DNA from: Perkinsus olseni
Taxonomy: Eukaryota > Perkinsozoa > Perkinsida > Perkinsidae
Direction: 5' to 3'
Assembly: GCA_013115135.1 (NCBI GenBank)
Contig: JABANP010000002.1
Location: 248,001-312,000, forward strand
DNA: 64,000 bases
Positions 21,600 to 35,287 of the stretch are shown piece after piece. Each line of letters begins with the position of its first letter. The first letter of the stretch is position 1. The notes under the pieces are model-generated. The model was not told the origin of the DNA, did not search any database, and was given only the letters and a program-made list of their open reading frames with translations. The position numbers and the translations under genes are program-made.

Positions 21600-22435
21600 T
21601 GTCGCAAACACAACTGAAACTCTGCATTGGGAATCTTGCTGGACCAACCATCCCTACGCGTACTGTACCAAACGCTCGTTGGCAACGCCGAGCGGCCTAG
21701 CGCGAAGGGTATTTTTTGGAAAGATGCTTTTCCCTGGGGTTGATCAAGGGCCTGTTTTACGTGGCTTCCACTGACTATGAGCACTCTAGCAGCCAGAGTG
21801 CTGACAGTGCTGAGCAGATTAGGGCTCGATCGAAGGGCTAGTGGGTTCCAAATGACCTCCATTAAGTGGTGACTGAAGGGGAATGCTACCTCAAGGGCCC
21901 TTAACGAAAGTGGCCTCTTGAGTTCGCATTAAGCCTCGAGTGACTTCCACAGGGCTCGATTTGGCTTACTGAAAGAACAAGTGAGTTTCATACGCGTGGA
22001 ACAAGCAGTTAGTGCTGGTTATAGTATCCAAAGCCCGGGTGAATTCGCAACCTGCCTTGAACTTCCGAGTGTCGGCGCTCAGCACAAATGACACGTGTGG
22101 GAATCGAACCACGGCCGGTTTACAGTGTCGGGATCACAGTCGGCCGCTCGTCCATCGCACCAAAGAATCGGAAGCGAGCGCGAACCAACAGCGCTCGGGG
22201 TCCGACAACTCGAAGACTATTCTCCCCGTTCACTAAACTCAGAATTGATTCTAGAATTGCTCTCTGCACGTGGAATGCGGCCGTCCCATAATCGATTCTG
22301 AGTCTCAGAATTGGTTTATTGAACAGCCCTCCTCTATCAATCCTCGGATCGAACCAAGACCTGTGGCGCGCGCAGTGCGGTGTGAAATCGTGACGCGGAG
22401 CAACGTGACATGAGGGTCCCAGGTGAACGAGGGGC
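21600..22435. other. Divergent intergenic region
   Basis: Upstream of eIF5B on one side and of the secreted-protein gene on the other. Apart from the tRNA-like sequence at 22088-22160 I see no gene. Confidence 0.4.
22088..22160 (-). pseudogene. tRNA-like sequence
   Basis: Minus strand shows GGTTCGATTCC (B box) preceded by GACGAGCGGCC, which resembles a D arm, and CTGTAAA, which resembles a Tyr(GUA) anticodon loop. Anticodon and acceptor stems do not pair. Tentatively a tRNA-derived repeat or a decayed tRNA gene. Confidence 0.3.
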
Positions 22436-24147
22436 TTGACCTGGACCAACCTCAGTTCCTTCTCACCATTTTCCATTATCATCAACAATATACTCGGCCT
22501 TTCATCACTACTACCGCTCCTTGCCTTAATCAGCACTCAGGGGCATGCTGCTTTCACCTCGGGCAACTACCGGTTCCACGTTGAAACTAAACAGTACTGT
22601 ATTGATGAACTGAAGGACGCCCAAGGCGAAACAGCGCCGTGTAGGGAGTCCCAAGCCGATGGAAACTATGGGACTTACTTTACCCGGTATGAAGGACGGC
22701 TACCTTCTCACGAGAGAGCACGTCATTAGCACGACAGGAGGCCAAGCGGCCGTGAAGGCGCATCCTAGCTACCCGTACCAGTACTTGATGACCACGTCCA
22801 AGGCCCACTTTGTCACTGTGGAAATGCTCTACAACCACAAGGCTCTCACTGTTGCAAGTGACTACTCCCCAGGCCCGTCGTTGGACGACTTTGGCGGAGC
22901 GACGAATCTCTTCGAGGCCGGCTGGCAGTGGAAGACGGTTACTGTGGAAAATAACGTCCTGTATAACATCTGGACGAAGAGAAGCTTTGATGGTATCCAC
23001 CCCGATACGGGTGCTAACATGAGCTCCATGTATATCGCTGGTATAGCTCCTGACACGTGGACCCTCACCATGGACCGTGACAACGAAATCCCTGTTCACC
23101 TGGCGGCCACCAATGAGAGGCATGACGGTGCGCTACACCAAGAGATGGCGTTTTCCCAAGTTGAACGCCTTCCGGATGACTACACTATTGAGGACGGTCT
23201 CTCCGAGCTCTATTCAACCTATCAGATCGACGGGTTCTTCCACACGGCTGATGCGGACGCAGTCGCTGCTGGTCTGCACGACGCTCATCTTGCTGACCAG
23301 TTTTTGTCCGGGGACATCCCCAGCCGCGCCCTCGCTCCCTGATGGGGTTTCTGACTGGGCGTCCGGAAGACGACTGAAGGAAGCCTCGGGAATACCGTAT
23401 TTTACCATAATCCCGGGTTCTGACGAAGAGGTCTTCTTCAACAGTGCTGGCCGACGCAGACTGATGTTGCTCTTCGGGTTCGAGTTCCCCCACAAATGCC
23501 GGAAAGACGGCGTGAGTCGGAAATTCTGCCTCTTCCTTAGTCTGGCTGGTAGCGGTTTCAAAACAAGTTTCTCGGCAAGTCTCGGCGCACGGTTCCCCGA
23601 TGTTAACAACCCGAAGAGGTCCGCGTCCTTTGCCCTCTCCGTGAGCTTCTCATGGGACACTCACAACAACTTCAACTTGGACCTCAGTCTCTCTGCCTCC
23701 GGCTGTGCTACGGTTTTCCAGCTCGGCTCTGGCGTCAGCTTAACCATTTCTATATGCCTTTCTGCCTCTGGATCGATCCATAATATACATGACAAAGCAT
23801 CCCGATCAATTAGCGCTTCGATCGGTATGAGCGTTTCCATTAGTCTCAACTTGCCCATTATTGGTAGCATAGTAGACGTCAACCTGAGTGGAGGCCTCGG
23901 CTGTAGAGCAGCTGCCGATAACACCATCTCAGCGTTCGGCAGGATCGGCGTCAGTTCCGAGATTGTCGTCGCTGGCGCAAGCATCTTCCTTGACATCAAC
24001 GCTCGAACTGTCGACAATTTGCCCAACCGCTGGCACTTCTCGTCCGGTGTGACATTTTCTGCTTGGCTCAATCTGGTGATCTGGAAGCCCCGCTGGAACC
24101 GGAGGCTGGTCATTTGGCAGATTGGACCGATAACATTCCGAAAGTGA
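22436..24147 (+). CDS. Unrecognised probable secreted protein, two frame changes
   Basis: Opens with a hydrophobic leader (LSSLLPLLALISTQGHA) that looks like a signal peptide, followed by FTSGNYRFHVETKQYCIDEL with cysteines. No in-frame ATG precedes the leader, so the true start may be in another exon. Frame changes near 22680 and near 23330 join three open segments. The last segment (to 24147) is about 265 residues of Ser/Gly-rich alternating hydrophobic strands (SFSWDTHNNFNLDLSLSASG), suggesting a large beta-rich extracellular domain, and ends in WQIGPITFRK. I do not recognise the family. No plausible intron bridges either frame change, so one-base indels are more likely than splicing. Confidence 0.55.
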
Positions 24148-24705
24148 CCGCAGTCGCGGTGTCTTAGTACATGATCAAACTAGATTTTTCTTATTCAGTT
24201 TTTCTGTTCAACATCATCATTTTTGCAGCCGGTGAGTACAAAACTTGACGGTTGGCGAAGATGTCGGGGCGAATGTTAGTTGAGTTCTCTGATGCCCGTT
24301 TCATTAGTAAAGTCTTTTGAGAGGTCAATGGGGGTCTTAGAGGGGCGAGGTCGCCATCACGTCCTGTTTTGTGGAAGCTGCGTTCTTCCATCCTTCAGGG
24401 GTCGCGGGTGGAGTCGCTGCACGAGCTTGGCACCCCGTCTTGTGAAACACGGTTCAACACACGAGTTCCTAGCGTTCCTGGGGATGGTCTTGAGAATACT
24501 GTTTCTCGAAGTCGCACTCGATCCCCGACGTCGATGATTTTCGTTAGGCCCCCTAGTGGCCATAGCAACCACTATCACGCCTGGTTCGGCAGTCGAGCCA
24601 GGCGCCTGGAGTAATAGTGCTCAAGATGGATGATGATTGTTGTGAAAGAGAACCGAGAGGCGGGTATTGACCATTCCCGGCTGTTGAGGGCTTCAAGTGG
24701 TTTCA
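24148..24705. other. Intergenic stretch without a supported gene
   Basis: Short open frames only. It lies between the secreted-protein stop and the presumed CFAP58 start. Confidence 0.35.
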
Positions 24706-27700
24706 ATGGCGTCGTCCCTTCCACAAGAAGTCTCTGCGGTTTCGGAGCTCACAGTCCCAACCTGACGAGCCCTCGGATGGTGCAACCCTCGGAGACACTT
24801 CGGACATGCACGAAGCCGGCGTTCTCACAGTCTTGAGGAAGCTGAACGACTCTGATGATCCCAGAAACAAAGTGAATGACGCATCTTTTAAGGTCGCACA
24901 TCGAAGATTATAAGATACTGCAACCTTTCCGAGTTGAATATGAGAGACTGTACAAGATCATGAAGGATCAGAATGACAATCGGTCGCGTCTGTTGAAGAA
25001 GTGAGGGGAAAAACGGCGGCGAAGACGCGCTTGAAAATGCTGTGAAGGTGCCGAGAGTTGGGAGCCGAGATCGCGGCGAACTCGAGCAAGGTGCACTCGG
25101 CGACCAAAACGAAACAGGCGAACATGAGGCTCCTAGAAGAGCTCGGGAAGGAGAAAGTGAAAGCTGTCAGCGAGTCTTTGAAATCGTTTGAAGACTGGCT
25201 TCAGGAGGCCCTCGAGAAAGAGATCAAAGCGTCGGAAGAACGGCAACGGAAAGAGAGCGCTAACATGGAAGCCCTTCGGAAAGAGGCTCAGCGTGGGGCT
25301 ACGGATGCCTCTCCCCTACTGAGGCTATCGGTCGCCTCTTGATCAGAGTTGCGGAAGCAGATGAAGCAGTTTAATGAGGCCAGAGACGCTTCCCTTGAAG
25401 AACCGGGGACCACCGCCTTCGTCATCTCTCAAGTGAGCCGCTATTGAACTCAGGGGTCACCCCTGAGTGTCGTCACAGATGCAAGTCCTCCGTGAGGAAC
25501 GCAAGAGGCTAGAGAGCCTTGACGACGAAATCTACTCGCTAGAGCGAGACAATAAGGTATGTTCGATAGCCCAGGCTTTGTCTTTCCGCGGTGCCTCAGG
25601 AGTGCGGCGACCAAATGGCCGCACTCAAGCTTGCAAGAGATGAGAAAAAACGGAAATTAGAGAATCTTCGAGAATCCGTTAACAAGTTCGTTGCTGCTTT
25701 GCCGAAGAAGAACTCTGCCGAAATTTCTGCTCAGAATCAAGGCGACGAGAAAAGAGACGGAGATGAAGCTAGCCAAAAAGCGATCGGAAATTCAACGCGA
25801 GGTGACCCGCGGAAGAGCCGAGGACGGCAGTTGACCGAGTGTGCGCAATCAGACGCAGCGGCGGGATGAATCAGCGAAGGAAGTGAAAGAAGCTCGGCTG
25901 GAGCTGAGCAGGGTTAGACAGGAGAGAGAAGTCGTTGCAAGGGAACTTCATGACGTAGAGGAGGAGCTTAAGGAGGAGGAGGATGGTGTAGGGCCGATAA
26001 AACCGGGGGAGCGTCGTCTCCGGGCTCATGGCCATGTGCAGCACGAGCAATAGATGGAGGTTTTAATGGACTGAGCAGCCTCGCCCAGACAGGACGCATT
26101 CTCACCGCTTCGCAATTCCCAAAGTAACTTGACTTAGGTACGCGACTTGTATAGAGAGGAAGAGCGGCTGGAACGAACGTGAGCGGGAGCGGTGTCTTTT
26201 GGAGGCCGTGCAAGGCTAGAGAGATGACGATTGTAAATTTATGTGCTGGTAGTGTAGGGTGCTTCAAAACTTCGGCAACTTCAAGGGCAATGGTATCTTA
26301 GGTCGATCATGGGATGGGACGAGTCACTACTCGATTGTAAGGTACAAGCTAGCCATTAACGAGAAGAAGAAATTAGATCGAGAACTCCGGAGGGAGATCA
26401 CGAAGAACGATAAAATAGTGAAGGAAAATGTTGGCAAGAATATTGAGATGCGCATCAAGACCGAAGAGGTCCCCCCTTGGGTTCCCTCTTCGAGTGCTCG
26501 AACGCCGGCTGGCCTTCAGACGCAATCCCTCAGCAAGGCCATCAAAGGCATGGACAAGCTCATCTACTTGTGCCAGGAGAAGACAGATTCTCTTAAAACT
26601 GAGGTGCTACGGCTGATTAGTAGTTGAGAAGAGGTTGAACGTGTGCCGGTAGCATAAAATGGGTGATGTGGTTTTATTGACCAACGCGAGGACTTCACTG
26701 TTGTGGCTGTGTGTCGAAGTAGGTGGGAAGGCTAGAGAAGGAGAATGAAGAGAAGAAGGAGAAGCTCACTGAGCAGCTAGCTGCTAACCAGAGAGTGAGA
26801 GCTGTGGAGAGAGAGGATGAGGATGGTGTCCATCACAGTCGAAGCGGGCCTTCGATACTCGCCGGAAACGGCTGGAGGATCTCCTCAGAGAGAGGGACCT
26901 TCTCAATAAGGACGTGCTTAAGTGAGGACCGACCTGCTACATTCTGCTGTTGCCGAGGAAAAGAGGCATTATAAATGATGACCGTGATCCTAAAGCCTAA
27001 TGCTCACATTATCGTGGTACAATGCAGTACTGATGTACGTCCTCATCTGTGTAGGCTAATTGCTTTGGCGGAATCTAATTCATCTGCTCTTCCGAGCACT
27101 CTGTTGAATGAGCAAAGGCTCGGAAGGGTTGACCCATCCGTTCAACTTGAATCAACTATCGATCATCAGGATCGGACCCTGAACTAGACTCATACTTGCA
27201 GAATCGTTTCTGGGAATTACTCAAATAACGGCTCTTTGAAGTCATCCCGACTACGTCATCATTCGAGGGAATCCAGGAAAATAGTTCTTTCATCTCTCAG
27301 GGCGGACGATTCTACCAAGCACTGGATGGACCTGATTCGCAGACACCAGATGATGTGCAGCAACCTCGATCGAGAGCTCGAGGTCGGGACGAAAGGAGCT
27401 CCACCACGCACAGAAAAGGGCGGTCGACGTGGAAGGACAGATTGAAAAGTACGGCCGTCGGTGAGATCGTCGCGTCGGCTACTCCTCGGACCATCAGGCA
27501 CGCTGTTGAGCTATCGGAAGAGAACGCGAAGTACTTTGCTGCTCTTGAGGAGGTGAAGATCAGGGAGGGAAGGATAGCCGAGGTAGCCCCTCTTGTTAAA
27601 AATTACAGCTACATCGACGATTCATCAGAAGTCAAGTAAATTGGCGAAGTTGTTCTTAGCGTTCCTGTAATGTCAGGTTGAGAAGTTGGTAGGGAAGGCA

Positions 27701-30431
27701 GAGGCGAAGCTAGCTCAACAGCAGTCCCTGTATGACTCGGTCTGCGCGGATCGGAACCTCTACTCGAAGAGTCTCATCGATTGCAACGCTGAAATAGAGG
27801 AGATCAAGAAAAGAAGTTCAAGATGGCCTTCCACAGGTGGGCTTTGGGAGTGTCCGTGCCTGGCTGAAGCATCCTGAGAATGCAGTAGTGGAACGCAACA
27901 TAACGGTCGAACAATGTTCACAGCAGAGCGTACCTATGGAAACGAAACCGAGCTCACTGGAACCGTGAGGATCTGCAGGGTTTTCGAGTGGGTTTCACCG
28001 ATCGCCGTTCCGGTTGGGGCTCATAGTTGGCGAGATAGAGCAGATAGAAATAGGAGTTAATAGCTAAGAACAGAACTCAAGTATGATGAAGCTAGTGAAC
28101 ACACAGTTTAGTTGTGTGATGAATCTTCCTTGACCAGGATAGAGCAGCTGAAAGACGAAGTGAGGAGTAAGGAAGCGAAGCTAATGAAGGCGCATTTTGA
28201 GAAAAACAAGATGACGCGCGGGAATGCCCGAGTTAGAGAGAGTCTCGAGAGCGCCCAGGAGAGAATCGAAGGCCTGGAGAGCATCGGTGGGCCCTCGGCT
28301 GGATGGACGAGACAAGAGATCACTTCCGAGACCCTCTCTGCTGCTCCGTGGAATGGTTCAAAAGTCGTTCGCGCATGAAAGGGTGACTTGACTCGGACTC
28401 GCGTGAGCGGAAGCGGGGGGAAGATGAAGAGGCCTCTCAGTTGCAACGCAGAAGGCAGAGGCTAAGAAATTGCAGGTTGTGGTTGAGGACGCTGAGAAGG
28501 AGGTCAGCAACCATGAGAAGGTAGGGGTCCTTTGCCGACTATCAGAACTCTGTCTGAAGGTGCACGGTCGATGGAGATCTCGTTATGGTCGAGTTTGTAC
28601 TCAGCAATTTTAGGGTCAAAGGGAATCATTTTCCTGCCACTTTGAATGGCCTTGACTCGGAATTTGAGGATTGCAATTAGCTGAATCGAATTCGCATCAC
28701 CGCCGCCAGTGGCTCATCGAACTCGAATTAACCGAAAATATTCAATATTTGATCGGGAATGGTGCAGCACTTCTCGACTCGTATTTAGCCGCTCTTGGAT
28801 GAGTCCGGTTTGGAGTGGTATCTGATGCCGTTGGTAATCTTCGTCTTCTCCTCGCAGGAGCTCAAGTCTGTTCTGTCTGAACGCGACTTACTCGCGAATC
28901 AACTCTCAAATCGGGAGGTTGAGGTGAGGAAGTTGTACGAAAAGATACGCCTGCTGGAATCGGAGCTGCGGCAAGGTGAGAGGAAGTCGACCTGATGGGT
29001 ACACCGCGGACTAGGCTAGCAGTGTCCTCTTGGCTGGTCGTTTGGTAGACCTCTCGTCGCCTCTGGGTGCTCTCGCCCGTATCCTTAATACGCCTGCTAA
29101 GGACTAGTCCGGGTGTTCAGAACACATGCTCTCCTGATTTTCAACAGCGTTCTCAGGACTGTCTTTTACACGTCAAGTTCAATCCAGGGAGTGCTCCTGA
29201 AATTCAGATGTTTTGAGCACGCCCATTGCTCCTACTCGTCCAATCGTGCTTGACTCCGAAGTTGTTAAAAGGTCCGCGAGGCTGCAACAGTCTAGCTTGG
29301 AAGATTCCTCGTCGGCCCGCGAGCGCTCGCGCAGAAATTGACGGAAAATTTTTCGCTTGATTTCCTGAAATTTTCCGGGTACCCGTCGTGAGTAGAAAGC
29401 AAGAGCGTAAGTCCGCTTGTTCGACTGGGCTAGGCTAACGTAGGCAAAATATTGTGGCTATCGATACCGCACGCGAGTGACAGTCCGAAAGAATGAAGTG
29501 ACTGTCTGTGTGGCGTTAGCCGCTTTCCTGGCAGCGTCCGTGGTACCGCAGGTGCCGCTTCCTTCAACGACCTACTCAAAGACCGCCGCTCGGCCGATAA
29601 GCAGCTGCTGGATCTCAGAAGGGAGATCGATGAGGCTAAACTGCAGTACGTGGCGAATCTGTTGGTTTGTCGTCAGGCTGGTTGGGATATCCTCCCTTCA
29701 GCGTTGCCGAGGGAAGGACATTCATCCAGCAGAAGATGCGACTTGGCAAAGAGATAAAGGTTCGCTCTCGCGGACTAGATCGAGCGGATGCCCCTCTCCG
29801 AAGCAGGCAGAGGTTCTGAAGTGCAGCAAGCTGCAGCAGGAGCTCGAGAGGCCGATGAACGTCCATCGATGGCGGAGACTTCAGAGCTCGGACGTGCGGA
29901 CGGAGCACCTCGCGCATGCGTGGACGACAGGCATGGTCGTGTCTACCGCAGATGCAAACCTTTGAGAGGCTCAAGAGAGTGAGGGAGCTGCAGCAGAGGC
30001 TGATACAGGCTCAGGTGGGTTTGCAGGATACGATGTAAGGTGGTGCGCGAATGAACACGTTCACTTGCTTCGATGAACAGCATCGATGACGGTACTGTTG
30101 TTGGCAGGAAGAAGTCGTGAAGAAGGAGAAGGAGATCACTGCGAAGGAGTCCGAGTTCATGTCCTTGAAGGCTGCTCTGCAGAAGCAACCAGGGCCGGAG
30201 ATACACGACCAAATTCTACTCCTGCAACAAGTGAGCTACTCCCGAAGAATGATGATAGCCATGTTGATGCAGGCGGTGAAGGATAAGCAAACGCAGCTGA
30301 CGGTGCTTGAGATGAACATGCAGGAGTATCGACAACAGTGCCATGAGAACAGCGCTGATGTTGGCAGGCTGAGGAAGCAGATGAAAGAAATGAACGATGA
30401 CTTCATCGAGAAGTGTAAACTCGCCGGTTGG
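24706..30431 (+). CDS. CFAP58: Cilia- and flagella-associated protein 58 (CFAP58/CCDC147), multi-exon
   Basis: A long coiled-coil protein of the axoneme. Successive exons match the family in order: FRVEYERLYKIMKDQNDN and GAEIAANSSKV (24930-25085) as in the N-terminal FRVEYEKL block; charged heptads from 25100 to 26600; SVCADRNLYSKSLIDCNAEI (27736-27795), the most diagnostic stretch; KDEVRSKEAKLMKAHFEKNK (28153-28212); and the C-terminal LQKQPGPEIHDQI (30176-30215) followed by heptads ending near EMNDDFIEKC (30387-30416). The ATG at 24706 is a guess, and exons between about 28500 and 29900 are poorly resolved. At about 24890 a one-base break or unrecognised intron separates N-terminal segments. 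Presence implies a flagellated life stage. Confidence 0.8.
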
Positions 30432-30945
30432 CTTCGCTGCATGAGTTTCACCAATGATTGGCGGGCGTCTTGGTGGTCGGTGCCCCCGAAACACACGCAG
30501 TCATGATCGTACTCATGACCGTCTCCTATCTCAGCGCGCGAGTCCTTCCCCAGCAGAGCTCCTTTGCTCCCGTCATCGGACACCAATGGGGAAGAGAACG
30601 TATCGCCCTTGGGTTTCCTCGGCGGATCATGATGATTAGTTTCGATGAATGGACATCTCTCATGAGCTCATGCCGCCATAATACCATTTCAGCCAACCCC
30701 TGTGTTGTTTCATGAATGTTGAGTTGTGGAAAGAGTCGTGAGTGTAAAGAGATTCACAAGTCATAGATTAAGTCTGCTGTCTGCTGTTGTAATCCTAATC
30801 ACTCCGTGCGTGATGGCCCAGGTGACTGGCATCGGATATCGTCTGTAGCTCGACATGCCATCGCAGATGCGGAGGTCTCGCTATATAATGAATGTACTTT
30901 AGTCATGTCATAGGAACCGATGGAATGAAGGCGTAAATGCCGTTA
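30432..30945. other. Intergenic stretch without a supported gene
   Basis: Holds the uncertain 3' end of CFAP58 and about 400 bases with no recognisable feature before the tRNA gene. Confidence 0.35.
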
Positions 30946-31017
30946 AGCCGGATGGCGGGATCGAACCGCCGACCTTCAGTTTACAAGACTGACGCTCTAC
31001 CACTAAGCTAAACCGGC
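30946..31017 (-). tRNA. tRNA-Thr (anticodon UGU)
   Basis: Full cloverleaf on the minus strand. The acceptor pairs GCCGGTT with ATCCGGC with a single U-U mismatch, the D arm contains AGCTTAGTGGTAGAGC, the anticodon stem TCAGT/ACTGA closes the loop CTTGTAA (anticodon TGT), and the T arm GGCGG/CCGCC encloses TTCGATC. A and B boxes are intact and there is no intron. The CCA end is not encoded, as expected for a nuclear gene. It stands alone between CFAP58 and xylulokinase. Confidence 0.95.
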
Positions 31018-31311
31018 TTGTGCATTCTCTGCTCGCGGTCGGGCCGGCCTGTGATTGGAGTACAAAGACAGATGGCTGCTGCCGCGTGATGCTGCATTGG
31101 AAGAGTGTAATGCTTCGGAACGCATCGTGGGTCAATCAACACCACAAAGTGGGTCGGTTCCGGAACCCTCTATTGGCCGAGTCTCCCCAGTGGATTTTGT
31201 CGTGCCATGCTCAATAGGACTCGCAGCGGGAAGCCAGCGTAGAACCTCGGCAAATCCTCGGCTGCTGATCTGCGTGACCGAGACGATCGTTTGCAGTTTT
31301 TATAATCAGCA

Positions 31312-33959
<2,648 letters not shown>

Positions 33960-35287
33960 AGTTTCAGGTGTGTGTGATGTCTAGTTTCTCTGATGATGAT
34001 GGAGTTGAGTTTACGTGTCGGAAAAGGATAGTTTCAATACCTCGGTGATTGTGGGCGGACTCAGTCCTACAGAGTCTCTGTGTGTAGATCCATACTCCGA
34101 ATCTGAGCTCACCTCCGGCACAATTAGAGAACTCCTGTTGATGGGCTCAGCAGCTGGTAGCTTATGGGGCCATCCCTGAGGTACGGGCCGAGTGCCTGGG
34201 GCCAGCATCCAGGGTTAACGTCCTAGGACTTCTTGTTAAAGGTCTTTTCTATCATACCTCAGCTAGCGCAATTATACCATGGACAACAAGTCTATCGGGC
34301 CTAGGGTGAGGAGGCCGTCATGCCAGCGGCGGTCGAGGATATCATCACATCATCCAGTAAAGACAGCGAATTGGCGGTAGAGTCGGAATAGTGGCTTCAA
34401 GTTGGCGATTAAAGGAGTTATTTTAGCGGCGGGCCTCGAACAAGGAATTAAAACGTATGAAGAAGGCCCTCATCTCTATTCACCGAATCGATTTCCCTGT
34501 TACGATCTCACCGTCGATTCGCTATCTCAACTCGCTAATGTGATGACATCCTCGACCGCCGCTGGCATAACGGCCCGACTCTAGGCCGGATAGGCTCCTC
34601 AATGGTATAGATGCAAGATGTGCTTGCTCACTCGCTGACTACGACATCTTGATCTTTTGCCTGCAGTTTCACGGAGCTCTCCCGATATGCAGTATGACTG
34701 CTAACTGTTCCGGCGGCCTCACGCCCATTATAGCGCATGGAGTTTTTTTAACCGGGAGACAGAGTGTAATTCCGTTTACTTCATAGTGTCCATCAGAGAG
34801 CTGTTGAAGCTGCTCGGGACAGAAGAGATACAAACCCATCATTAAATGGCCTCAAATTCTGAGGCTGCGATTCCGATCCCGAGGAGCGGGATGGACGGTA
34901 GTACTGCTACTGCTCATCCCGACTCTCGGGCTCCCCTCTAAGTAAAGGTGCCGCACAGACCGTTGTTGCATTTCTTATTGAACCCGGTCCTCGGCGGCTC
35001 GCGAAGTGTGCGCCCTTCTTCCCGTGGCTTCCTATGATCTGGGTCTGCAACCAGCAACAGCCATTGACAACACGACCTCCCACCAGGGAGTGCAAGTGGA
35101 GGATACTTCGATGTGAAATGGAAGGTTAAGCGGTGCCCTTCTGAGACTAGATATAATGTGGTAAAAATCCCCAACCAACGACCGTCATACGCACGGCCTC
35201 TGCACACACGGTGTAAGAGATCGCTCTAGTAGAATGAGATAGGCTCACTACCAGCGATGCAAATGCGATCTGGTTTTGAGAAGATCG
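33960..35287. other. Intergenic stretch with only weak open frames
   Basis: A short open frame starts with MSSFSDDDGVEF near 33979 and another runs on in 34011-34180; neither is recognisable. From 34755 the sequence begins to share blocks with 37854 onward, i.e. it is the 3' flank of the duplicated oxidase unit. Confidence 0.35.
34755..34779. repeat. 25-bp exact repeat shared with 37854-37878
   Basis: Identical 25 bases (starting GGAGACAGAGTG) downstream of both oxidase genes. At the second site it directly follows the truncated relic, so it marks a likely junction of the tandem duplication. Confidence 0.65.
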
